This document shows positions 17,430-25,019 of a stretch of DNA of 45,964 bases, in pieces. Source of the stretch: Pirellulales bacterium (GTDB taxonomy: Bacteria > Planctomycetota > Planctomycetia > Pirellulales > JAGQOS01); assembly GCA_028289525.1 (NCBI GenBank), contig JANQPJ010000377.1:1-45964 (forward strand), read 5' to 3'. The translations under genes were made by a program, and so were the position numbers. Under the pieces are notes generated by a model. That model saw nothing but the letters and a program-made list of their open reading frames with translations, ran no database searches and had not been told where the DNA came from. Every line of letters starts with the position of its first letter. The first letter of the stretch is position 1.

Positions 17430-17663
17430 CTAAATATCAATGCCCTTCCCTCGTATCACCTCTCTCGCGATGCCGATAGTTCGCATCTTCATGATTTCCG
17501 CAGTCGTCAATTCCACGGCAAAAGCTTCCTCAATAGCTGAAACGAGTTCCATCGCCTTGAGGCTGTCCCATTCGTCGGTGTCCTCGGGGCCAGTCGCGTC
17601 CGAAAGTGATTCGGGACTTACGCCTAAGACTTGGGCAAATAAGATAATCAGCTTGTCCTCCAT
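17430..17663 (-). CDS. Acyl carrier protein
   Basis: 77 residues from ATG 17663, chosen because AGGAGAG lies seven bases upstream; an in-frame ATG at 17708 overlaps the VOC stop (ATGA) and is possible. Predicted four-helix carrier protein with the phosphopantetheine site in DEWDSLKAMELVSAIEEAF (Ser of DSL). The acidic N-terminus (SDATGPEDTDEW) is typical. Neighbouring FkbH-type enzyme at 19081-20871 is the obvious loading enzyme, and the MBOAT downstream the obvious consumer. About 170 bases without a gene separate it from the MBOAT start. Confidence 0.92.
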   Translation of the reverse strand: MEDKLIILFAQVLGVSPESLSDATGPEDTDEWDSLKAMELVSAIEEAFAVELTTAEIMKMRTIGIAREVIRGKGIDI

Positions 17664-17704
17664 TAGTAACTCTCCTACAGCAATAGGTAACAGGACGGCA
17701 GAGA

Positions 17705-18121
17705 TCATTCCGTCTCTAGCAACTCAACAATTCCCCAGCCGAAAATCTTGTAAAAAGAAACGTGGCGACCGCCAAAGAGGATAGCCGGTTTGCGTTCACC
17801 AAGCGGAATACATCGCAACCCTAGTGAATCGATTTCTCGTAGCGTCTGAAATAGGTTCGGTGTTTCGTAGCAGGTATGATAAATCACTTCACTCGACCTT
17901 GCTAGAATTCCGTCCAATGGACCAGGACCGTCTTCTGCTGGCTGAACGAGTTCAATCGTTGGATAAGCCAATGAAGTACACAATCGAACATAAACGTTCT
18001 GCTGCGGGTCAAAAACACGCTCGCCGTTTGCATAGCCTAGCGCCTCCAACATTCGCAGCGCATGCTGGTCTTTCTTGACAGCAAGAGCCAGATGATGAAA
18101 TGCCAGGCCTAGAAGTGTCAT
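17705..18121 (-). CDS. VOC (glyoxalase/epimerase-like) family protein
   Basis: 138 residues. One VOC unit is seen: FHHLALAVKKDQHALRMLEA at the N-terminus with the first metal-type His pair, PTIELVQPAEDGPGP with the central Glu, then VIYHTCYETPN and GWGIVELLE with the closing Glu. This resembles methylmalonyl-CoA epimerase-type members that act on 2-substituted acyl thioesters. The start overlaps the stop of the methyltransferase (ATGA), so it is made with the carrier protein and FkbH. I infer a role on the carrier-bound acid (epimerisation or other C2 chemistry); no substrate is proven by the sequence. Confidence 0.8.
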   Translation of the reverse strand: MTLLGLAFHHLALAVKKDQHALRMLEALGYANGERVFDPQQNVYVRLCTSLAYPTIELVQPAEDGPGPLDGILARSSEVIYHTCYETPNLFQTLREIDSLGLRCIPLGERKPAILFGGRHVSFYKIFGWGIVELLETE

Positions 18122-19059
18122 TTTCGGCTGAGCGAGTACGCAACATTCACGGGGAGTCTGAGAGCAACACTTTCTTCAATACTTTTTCCTTCATACGGAC
18201 ATATACACCGCTCTCGGATAATCAGCCCCGCGTCGACGATCATGGCTTCCAGGTGTTCCACACTGTTAAACAAAAAAATATGATCGACGGCAGGCGCATT
18301 GATGCAAGTGGTGACATAGATGAATGCCTGGGCATCAGCAACGCGACGAATTTCTCGCAGGAAACGTCCAGGATCCTCAACATGTTCGAGAACCTCGCCC
18401 ATAACAACGGCACTGAAGAAATCATCCTTGAATTTGTTGTCCAGAAAGTCCTCTTGTCGCAAGACGCATTCCGTCTTGCCGCTGTAGTGCTCAATCAACT
18501 GACGGGTCAATTCGATGCTCGTTTCGCTAATATCAACCGCCATGAACTCGTTGTAGGCAGACTGTTGCATCGCTTTCATTAAGTAGTAACCGTGTCCAGG
18601 GCCGATTTCAAGGTAGCTACCGCCTGCGTCGTGAGGCAGCACTTCGTCGAAAAACCTTAGCATCTGCAAGTGATTGGGCCACAGGAATGAAGTGATCGCA
18701 AGGCCGTACATGTAGCGAGACATATAAGTCTCGTCGTGATAGACCCTGTCAGCTACCTGAGCAAATGAATGGTAACGGTAATTGCCATGTTTCTTAAAAT
18801 AGACCTGCTCCCGGAGCGTATCTCCCAAGATCACAAGATAACACTCGGCGAGGAATTCTATTGAGAGCCCTTGTGATACGCAGAAACTGAGATATTGCTC
18901 CAAGTGCTCCCTTTCGGAAGGGAGGTTGGCAGCCATCGCATTATCCATAAAGCGGCGATGAACTGGATTTGCTTCCAAAATAGATGACGTGAGGCGCCTG
19001 GTGAGGGGAAACACGTCAGAACAGTCAGCATCTACATTATGCATATCGTCCATAATCAT
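18118..19059 (-). CDS. Class I SAM-dependent methyltransferase
   Basis: About 313 residues from ATG 19059 (a TTG at 19068 is also in frame). A helical N-terminal domain of about 130 residues (SEREHLEQYLSFCVSQGLSI) precedes the Rossmann core: SYLEIGPGHGYYLMKAMQ (motif I), FMAVDISETSIELTRQLI (motif II) and SAVVMGEVLEHVEDPGRFLR (motif IV/post I). It lies between FkbH and VOC genes with ATGA overlap downstream. By analogy with the methoxymalonyl-ACP pathway, where a methyltransferase modifies carrier-bound glycerate, this enzyme could methylate the carrier-bound acid; alternatively it methylates a sugar. Confidence 0.85.
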   Translation of the reverse strand: MIMDDMHNVDADCSDVFPLTRRLTSSILEANPVHRRFMDNAMAANLPSEREHLEQYLSFCVSQGLSIEFLAECYLVILGDTLREQVYFKKHGNYRYHSFAQVADRVYHDETYMSRYMYGLAITSFLWPNHLQMLRFFDEVLPHDAGGSYLEIGPGHGYYLMKAMQQSAYNEFMAVDISETSIELTRQLIEHYSGKTECVLRQEDFLDNKFKDDFFSAVVMGEVLEHVEDPGRFLREIRRVADAQAFIYVTTCINAPAVDHIFLFNSVEHLEAMIVDAGLIIRERCICPYEGKSIEESVALRLPVNVAYSLSRK

Positions 19060-19080
19060 AGTTCTCAATCGGAGGTCCGT

Positions 19081-20871
19081 CTAGGAGCTTTCTTGCTCGG
19101 AGTTCGTTGTGATGTGGCCAGGACATTTTGGAAGCTTGGCTACCGAGGCTATCCAAAAATCGTCTTCTTGCTTGAACCCATGACTCTCGAAGAAGCCTGC
19201 TACCGGTTCATTTTTTAGTGTGCGTATAAATCGCCCCGTAATATGAGTAACTCCTCTGTCACCGATGCTGCTGGCTATTCCAGAAAGAAATGCTGTATCG
19301 AGCCCACGACCTAAGACTCGACAACTCATCAGCAAGGTATCCAGATAGGCAAGCTCGCCAGATATCTCGACGATCCCAACGCCAACCAGCCCATAGTCTC
19401 CAAAACGGTCTGCGGACTTCAAGAAGAACACCGCAAATTGGTCAGATTCCATGAGGGCGGCGATCTCATCTTCCGTGCGCCGGACAGTGGTCAAATTGAA
19501 TTGATTCGTCTTATTGACCAACTGCGTAATCCGTACAAGGTGCTGTGTTTCTGCAAGTGCAATGGTCGCTTTTAGAGCAAGACTTGCTAGGAACTCGGTC
19601 TCTGACATCAACTCATTTGCTGCCTGTTCACGTACAACGGCTGCCTTGTACATCTCAGTTCGATTTCGATCTTCTGATGTCACATTCATCCGGTCGAAAT
19701 GCCGGTTGACTTTCAGGAGACTTGGCAAGTGAGCCGGATCGTCGGGCACTCGTAGACAGACTACTTCTGGACACTGAGCTTTCATCTGCTCGATTTCAAA
19801 GTCGCTGTCATCAACAAAGACAAGCGAGTCCAACCCGATATTGAGCTCGGTGGCAATCTGCTGGATATTCTGTGGCTTGGGCTCCCAGTTGATTTTTGAA
19901 GCGGCAATATGCTCTCTGTTCAACACCATGCCATCGTGACGTTTGAACACCTCCCAGACATCTTCCTCGTTGTTCTTGCTGGCCAATGCGACTAAGACAC
20001 CTTGGCTCTTAAGCAGGAGAACTTGTTTCTGGAACGCCTGAAACGCTGCACCGGGAAAGGCGTTCCCCAGGTCAATTCCTTCCACGCCTGCTTCGCCAAT
20101 GATACCTCCCCACAGGGTGTTATCGCAGTCGAGGACGATACATTTCTTGGACGCGGTGGTCAGGGCTTGCAAAATACGGTCCAGTTCACTGCCGATCAAA
20201 AGCCAAAATCCCTCGGTATATGGCTGATGGTATAACGACCACTTGCGAGCATCTTGGCACGCAGAAAGCCCAAAGTCTCGCTGCAGCGCATCTAAGTCCA
20301 GAAGCGAAACTCGCTCTAACGATGCAACTTTGTCAATCCATGCACTAAGGATTGTTCGATGAAAGAGTCCGGCGCCTTGCGGATTAGTAAGACTGCGAAT
20401 ATCCACTTCAGTATTTTGCGGGAACGGCGGAATGGATATGACAACAAGTCCTGGAAAAGTAGACCGGAGCGTGCGAACAGCGGCTTCCAGGTCGTCCAAC
20501 TTCTGGAGCGCATTGGAAAGAGCGTTGCCGTCACCTTGCACGAAGGCGGACAACTCGTCCGCCATTAGGTCATCGATTCGCCAGAGGATGCAAATAGTAG
20601 ATAGGGATGGCGGATCCTCGGATACGCCAAATGCCTGCTCCCACCCGATGCACGTTTGGAATATCTGGTTGTAGGGCGCAACCGAAAAACAGGGGACATG
20701 CCCGGAACGCACAAGCGCGTTGCCAAGATAAGGAACCAAAGGCTCCACGGTCATTGATCCGGCAAGCCCCACCGACAGACTTGCGCGTTCTGCCACCGAG
20801 CTAGATCGCTGTTGATGCAATCTCCATTCCTGTTTTTCGGTCTGCACTCGTTTGGATAGATTTTCTTGCAT
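19081..20871 (-). CDS. FkbH-type HAD-IIIC phosphatase/glyceryl-ACP synthase
   Basis: 596 residues from ATG 20871 (MQENLSKRVQTEKQEW); the frame stays open further upstream but there overlaps the DUF115 gene. An N-terminal SGNH-like region of about 230 residues is followed by the HAD domain: CIVLDCDNTLWGGIIGEAGV (about 244-263, nucleophile Asp in DxDNT), LVALASKNNEEDVWEVF and LDSLVFVDDSDFEIEQMKA. The C-terminal 170 residues look like a GNAT fold (FGDYGLVGVGIVE, ESHGF). FkbH proteins dephosphorylate 1,3-bisphosphoglycerate and place D-glycerate on a carrier protein. With the ACP gene 3' in the same operon, glyceryl-S-ACP is the most likely product. Confidence 0.9.
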   Translation of the reverse strand: MQENLSKRVQTEKQEWRLHQQRSSSVAERASLSVGLAGSMTVEPLVPYLGNALVRSGHVPCFSVAPYNQIFQTCIGWEQAFGVSEDPPSLSTICILWRIDDLMADELSAFVQGDGNALSNALQKLDDLEAAVRTLRSTFPGLVVISIPPFPQNTEVDIRSLTNPQGAGLFHRTILSAWIDKVASLERVSLLDLDALQRDFGLSACQDARKWSLYHQPYTEGFWLLIGSELDRILQALTTASKKCIVLDCDNTLWGGIIGEAGVEGIDLGNAFPGAAFQAFQKQVLLLKSQGVLVALASKNNEEDVWEVFKRHDGMVLNREHIAASKINWEPKPQNIQQIATELNIGLDSLVFVDDSDFEIEQMKAQCPEVVCLRVPDDPAHLPSLLKVNRHFDRMNVTSEDRNRTEMYKAAVVREQAANELMSETEFLASLALKATIALAETQHLVRITQLVNKTNQFNLTTVRRTEDEIAALMESDQFAVFFLKSADRFGDYGLVGVGIVEISGELAYLDTLLMSCRVLGRGLDTAFLSGIASSIGDRGVTHITGRFIRTLKNEPVAGFFESHGFKQEDDFWIASVAKLPKCPGHITTNSEQESS

Positions 20872-20938
20872 GCCTAAAATGAGTACCCCGGTCACGGCAA
20901 CAGCGGTTTTTTCTGGCAATTCAGTTGAGAAGAGTGCA

Positions 20939-21793
20939 TCAAAACAGGCTGTCAAAGTCGACGCGTTCGAATACTTCAAGCTTTCCGCCTGCGGTTGCGT
21001 TGTAAATCTTTCGCCCGTCTGCCTCGAATGCGACCTTAGCCATCTCATAGGCCCGCGCCATGCGGTTAACACGAGGGTCGTGCCAGCGATAGCCATCGCC
21101 AAAATAACGCGGATCGAAATGATTAACGTCGTCTGATCGCGAAATGATGACACTTCGTTCTTGCTCGTCTTGCTGAGACGGCTTATTGTAATGGTGGTCA
21201 AAGCCAAGCAAATAGACTTCCGACGCACCGAGATAGTAGGCAATCTGTAGATTCACATAGGTAACCGTTCCACCAGCGTACACTTTGGAAGCGCAGTTTG
21301 TTGAAAAAATCGGATGACAGTCTGAGTCATCTGGTGTATCTGCGGGACACTCAGGGTAATGTAGGATGTAATCCAGAAAAAGAGTATCCTCTGCTGGATG
21401 AATCCACTTCCTGTTAGCCTTGGGGAAGATCTTAAGCGGCCCCTTGAGTTGGTTAATTTCTGTTGCGCGGTCTTCGGCAACGAGTGTATCCTCCACCGTG
21501 TAATAGGTAGGACGGAATTTTTTGCTGTCGAAGAGAAGAAAAATCCCATTCGATGCGACCGAGATCTCCCCGCACAATTTATCTACGTCTGTTCCGCGAA
21601 GGCTGGGCCCATTTCCAATCACGAAAACACGTTTGCCTTTCGCGCTATTGTGCAAGCGAATGAGTTTGCGATCATTATGACTCAGGCCGATTCCACATTC
21701 TGCGGCACTGCGTCGCAGTTGATTCGCGATGTTCGTAATTGGATTCCACAGCGCCGACTTGAGACGCCTCACCTTATATGATTGACTTAGCAT
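20939..21793 (-). CDS. DUF115 / MptE-like domain protein
   Basis: 284 residues from ATG 21793 (MLSQSYKVRRLKSALW). The Rossmann-like start KRVFVIGNGPSLRGTDVDKL, VASNGIFLLFD and YYLGASEVYLLGFDHHYNKP are typical of the DUF115 family, related to archaeal 6-hydroxymethylpterin diphosphokinase MptE and to proteins that modify or transfer sugars in surface glycan and flagellin glycosylation loci. RPTYYTVEDTLVAEDRA and a Cys-containing FSTNCASKVYAGGTVTY follow. A direct biochemical role cannot be named; genomic placement suggests sugar or acid transfer onto the polysaccharide. The ATG overlaps a small upstream ORF (TGATG). Confidence 0.8.
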   Translation of the reverse strand: MLSQSYKVRRLKSALWNPITNIANQLRRSAAECGIGLSHNDRKLIRLHNSAKGKRVFVIGNGPSLRGTDVDKLCGEISVASNGIFLLFDSKKFRPTYYTVEDTLVAEDRATEINQLKGPLKIFPKANRKWIHPAEDTLFLDYILHYPECPADTPDDSDCHPIFSTNCASKVYAGGTVTYVNLQIAYYLGASEVYLLGFDHHYNKPSQQDEQERSVIISRSDDVNHFDPRYFGDGYRWHDPRVNRMARAYEMAKVAFEADGRKIYNATAGGKLEVFERVDFDSLF

Positions 21794-21909
21794 CAATACC
21801 CCCCAAGGTAATCATCGCCTTCCAGAAATAACGTTACAACAAAGTGTGCAGTAGAACTGGCGAGAACTTGCTCGACATGACCACCGCAAGAAAGGCTATT
21901 GCCTGACAT
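21793..21909 (-). CDS. Small ORF bridging two genes, possible micro-protein
   Basis: 38-codon ORF starting MSGNSLSCGGHVEQVLASST and ending FLEGDDYLGGY. It fills the gap between the GT-like gene (overlap 14 bases) and the DUF115 gene (TGATG stop/start overlap), an arrangement seen in coupled genes. The FLEGDD run resembles the metal-binding segment of GT2 enzymes such as FLEGDDYW at 28779-29867, so it may instead be a relic of a lost transferase. No good ribosome binding site. Weakly supported. Confidence 0.3.
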   Translation of the reverse strand: MSGNSLSCGGHVEQVLASSTAHFVVTLFLEGDDYLGGY

Positions 21910-22966
21910 CAATACGCAATCGCCGCAAGAGTTTTCGAGGTGAAAGGTCTAATAGTTTACATAGCGCGACCCACCATTGAGAACGAGATTCCGCAGAAGC
22001 TTTCGCGACAGGTAGATCCTGAGAGAGTAAATCGTCGCCCTGCAGGAATTTGGAAAACTGTTCTTTGAGTCGACTGCCATGAGTTCGAGAGTGCGTCCAA
22101 GCGAGTGGATTTATATTCTCCGCCAAACTCTCTCCCCTGATCTTGCAGCGACCCAGGTCAAACGCCAATGGAAATTCTCGAAGCATTGCCTGCGAGCGCT
22201 TCGGCAGGCGGGATGTATCAAGGCGTTGCAGGATCCCTTCCAGCTCTGAAATTGCAAACAGATTTTGATCCGAATAGCCTTCCCTACTCCAACTACGATC
22301 GTCTCCCAAATGAAAAGTCAGATGGACATCTTCCAAGTAACGAGGCTGCCGGGCGTGGGCAACAATGTTGATCATAAACGACCGGTCAAACCACTCATTG
22401 CCGATAAAGCAATCTCCAAAATCAAATCGCTCCAAGATTTCTCGCGAGAGTGCAAAGCAATCACACCCGGCATGCTTGGTTCCGCATTGTAAAAAACAGG
22501 AAACCAAGTCACTGTAATCTTTTGGCGCGGTCGCGAGGGGGGAGATCGTTCGCCGATTCGCGATCATGGCATCTGGACCGCCCTGGCTTCCCATTTCCTG
22601 GCCAATGAACTGGTAGAAGAACGGCATCACGGCGATATCGCAATTGGAATACACAATCACATCCGACTCGCAGCTCCCATTTCTCACCTCCGGGGAGGCC
22701 ATGATTTCGCGAATCAGCGGCAGCGGCCTTGGGCGTCGGAATTCTTTTAGATCGCTGGCTTTGGTCACAAGTGTTGGAGAAGCAGCAAACCCTACCGGCG
22801 TGGCGTGTGCTTCGTCGGTAAATGTGGCTGCGATAAGCTTAACGGGATTGTCAGTCTGTTGTGCAGCCCATTGCATGCTGATGGCAGTTGCAGCCTGGGC
22901 TATCCCCAATTCAGAGCAAGGCTCTGCGGGAAAAAAATTGACTACATGGGTAATTGAGCACGCCAT
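21896..22966 (-). CDS. Putative GT-A-like glycosyltransferase of unrecognised family
   Basis: 356 residues from ATG 22966 (MACSITHVVNFFP); TTG 22990 is the longer option. I do not recognise a named family. Visible features: an N-terminal strand, SDVIVYSNCDIAVMPFFYQF with an NCD-I segment in the place of a GT-A DXD, MIANRRTISPL, HAGCDCFALSREILERFDFG with a second acidic patch, and FIGNEWFDRSFMINIVAH. This order (NxDI, then H-xG-xDCF-xF, then E/D-W) is that of GT-A-like proteins with unknown donors found in surface glycan clusters. It has a decayed duplicate at 14422-14670, so the locus once held two copies. Function is inferred only from pattern and context. Confidence 0.6.
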   Translation of the reverse strand: MACSITHVVNFFPAEPCSELGIAQAATAISMQWAAQQTDNPVKLIAATFTDEAHATPVGFAASPTLVTKASDLKEFRRPRPLPLIREIMASPEVRNGSCESDVIVYSNCDIAVMPFFYQFIGQEMGSQGGPDAMIANRRTISPLATAPKDYSDLVSCFLQCGTKHAGCDCFALSREILERFDFGDCFIGNEWFDRSFMINIVAHARQPRYLEDVHLTFHLGDDRSWSREGYSDQNLFAISELEGILQRLDTSRLPKRSQAMLREFPLAFDLGRCKIRGESLAENINPLAWTHSRTHGSRLKEQFSKFLQGDDLLSQDLPVAKASAESRSQWWVALCKLLDLSPRKLLRRLRIDVRQ

Positions 22967-23150
22967 ATTAAAAATGCCAGTAGCCTGCAAAACAAGAACT
23001 CGAAGCTGAGTGGCACTTCAGCTAAATCCGAGGTCGTGTTTCTTAGCTCTACTTTACTTCACAGAGAGGAAATAGATCTCGTAACGTATTATATTGACAA
23101 ATTACCCCTGCCCATGCGCTGACTATTTAGAAGTGGTGTCACAGCGTTTC

Positions 23151-23957
23151 CTACGTCGGATCGTGTAATCGCACTCCGACGCCGCCATCGACGTGGAGAC
23201 AACTACCAGCGATAAATTGAGCCTGCTCGGAACACAAGAACAAGGCCGCCTGGGCGACTTCCTCTGGCTTGCCAATCCGATTCAGCGGATGCATGCGATC
23301 CAACTCAGCCAGCCTTTCAGGGTGATTCTCAAAACCTGCCAACAGCATCGGCGTGGCCGTCGCGCCGGGGTTGATTGCGTTGACGCGTACTCTTGGGCCT
23401 AGGTCCACTGCCATTGAACGAGTCAAGCCGACCAACGCCGATTTGCTGGTTGCGTAGCAAACGAACTCCGGCTTGGTGGCCACCGCATGGACGCTGCCGA
23501 TGTTCACCACGGCTCCCCGAGCATCTTCGAGTAACCCCAACAAGGCTTGCGTGAGAAAAAACGGGGCCAACAAATTCGTCTCCAGCGTCACGTTCCACTG
23601 GTCGAGGGCAATTTTTTCCGTAGGATTCAACAACTGAATCGCTGCGTTGTTGATCAGTCCAGCCAGCCTCAATGACCGCTCGGCAAGCGTGGCCTCAACT
23701 TCCTGAACAAATTGTTCCCGAATCTCTGAATTCTGGACCAGCTCGCGTACGTCTAGTTGGCGAAAAACATCGCACTCGGCCTTTCCCTCCTGAAGATCAG
23801 TTCCGATGACAAAATATCCAGCCTGGCGAAACTCACTGCAAAGTGCTTGGCCAATCCCGCCCAGGGCCCCAGTAATCACCACGGCGCGAGTCGGCTTTTC
23901 ATCTCGTTCATTGCATTGCGTGCTGGTGCTCAAAAATTTCTCGTCAGTCGGATTCAT
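23151..23957 (-). CDS. Short-chain dehydrogenase/reductase (SDR)
   Basis: 268 residues. Cofactor loop VVITGALGGIGQALCSEF (TGxxxGIG), INNAA near the fourth strand, catalytic Ser in VVNIGSVHAVAT and the YATSK pair (YxxxK), followed by NAINPGATATPM. It is a complete classical SDR, about the normal length with an N-terminal 20-residue extension. Located downstream of a D-2-hydroxyacid dehydrogenase and a cytidylyltransferase, it probably reduces or oxidises the same sugar or acid intermediate. An 86-bp repeat lies between this gene and the dehydrogenase. Confidence 0.88.
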   Translation of the reverse strand: MNPTDEKFLSTSTQCNERDEKPTRAVVITGALGGIGQALCSEFRQAGYFVIGTDLQEGKAECDVFRQLDVRELVQNSEIREQFVQEVEATLAERSLRLAGLINNAAIQLLNPTEKIALDQWNVTLETNLLAPFFLTQALLGLLEDARGAVVNIGSVHAVATKPEFVCYATSKSALVGLTRSMAVDLGPRVRVNAINPGATATPMLLAGFENHPERLAELDRMHPLNRIGKPEEVAQAALFLCSEQAQFIAGSCLHVDGGVGVRLHDPT

Positions 23958-23970
23958 GCAAAATTCAGTA

Positions 23971-24056
23971 GTTCCAAAAACGAAGATTTGAAAAAGCGTT
24001 TATTTTCCGCGAATCGGTAAAACTACCTGTTTCGCGAGCGGTCACCGACCGCTGCT
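23971..24056 (-). repeat. 86-bp dispersed repeat, copy 2
   Basis: Same length and orientation as 11179-11264. The last 26 bases, with the AGCGGTC-ACC-GACCGCT hairpin, are identical; GTTCCAAAAA at the other end also matches. In this copy the structured end runs into the coding region of the D-2-hydroxyacid dehydrogenase and provides its last codons and TGA stop (24042-24044), implying insertion into or replacement of the original gene end. Confidence 0.7.
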
Positions 24057-24998
24057 ACTGGCCGCCAGCAGTTCGCTCAATAAGTCTAAGGCCAAGCCAC
24101 TCGTGCGATCGACCGCTTCTTGCGTGTTCGAGGCATTATGCGTGCCAAAGATACACTTGGGGAAACGTCGCAGGCTACTTTTGCTTGGCAACGGTTCGTT
24201 TTCAAACACGTCCAATGCGGCTGAGTGGACCTGGCCGTTCGCTAACGCTTCACCCAAAGCCTGCTCGTCGATCAACGGGCCGCGCGACACGTTGACCACC
24301 CGCACTCCACGTTTGCAGCGGGCTAATAACTCGGAATCGAGCAAATGGTAATTCGCCTCGGTTAGGCTGCAACACAAAATCACGTAGTCGGCGTTCTCAA
24401 TTCCTTCAGGCCAGTTGCAAACAGCCACCGATGCCGGTAGACCAGCATCCGGCTGATAGTAGGGATCGTAGGCTTGAATGCGCATTTTCGACGCCAGCAG
24501 TCTCTCGGCGACCGCTTGGCCAATGTTCCCAAAACCGACCACTGCCGCCACCTTGTCTTTGAGCGAAATACCAACCGGCTTGGGCCATTCTCCATTCCAC
24601 ACGCCTTGACTCACCCCGACTAACTCTCTGGCCAACGCAATGACATAGGCCATCGTCAGGTCGGCCACCTCGTCGTTAAACATCCCTGGCGTATTTTTGA
24701 TGGGAATACCTGCCTGCTGGGCTCCCTCAAAATCGACATTGTCGACGCCTACGCCCCATTTCAAGGCCGCCTTCAAATGCCCGGCGGCTCCGGCGGCAAA
24801 TACCCGGGCGGTGGCCGGGTCGTCGCCAATAATCCAGCCATCGTACTCAGGCAGCCGAGCACACAATTGGTCTTCGTCGAGCACCTGAACGACCTCAGGG
24901 CAATCGGCCTTGAAATCGAGTGCCGCGATGCGATCCCGATAACGATCAATCGACCTCAACATGGGAGGACAGGTAATTAAAATCTTACGCAACTTCAA
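24042..24998 (-). CDS. D-isomer-specific 2-hydroxyacid dehydrogenase
   Basis: 318 residues from TTG 24998, which has a strong GGAGGT five bases upstream. NAD-binding core is AAVVGFGNIGQAVAERLLAS (GxGxxG); catalytic Arg in VVNVSRGPLIDEQALGEAL; Glu in LDVFENEPLP; and the His segment is GTHNAS. WGVGVDNVDFEGAQQAGIPI and NTPGMFNDEVADLTMAY are typical of the phosphoglycerate-dehydrogenase branch. The final residues SSSGR and stop come from a dispersed repeat, so the natural C-terminus may have been slightly different. Together with the adjacent cytidylyltransferase and SDR it suggests conversion and activation of a 2-keto/2-hydroxy acid. Confidence 0.9.
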   Translation of the reverse strand: MKLRKILITCPPMLRSIDRYRDRIAALDFKADCPEVVQVLDEDQLCARLPEYDGWIIGDDPATARVFAAGAAGHLKAALKWGVGVDNVDFEGAQQAGIPIKNTPGMFNDEVADLTMAYVIALARELVGVSQGVWNGEWPKPVGISLKDKVAAVVGFGNIGQAVAERLLASKMRIQAYDPYYQPDAGLPASVAVCNWPEGIENADYVILCCSLTEANYHLLDSELLARCKRGVRVVNVSRGPLIDEQALGEALANGQVHSAALDVFENEPLPSKSSLRRFPKCIFGTHNASNTQEAVDRTSGLALDLLSELLAASSSGR

Positions 24999-25019
24999 GC
25001 AACACCTCCACGCCCCGAT

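Noticed and set aside
20872-21243. Upstream extension of the FkbH gene to 720 residues
   Set aside because: It overlaps the conserved C-terminal part of the DUF115 gene and has no similarity to FkbH N-termini.
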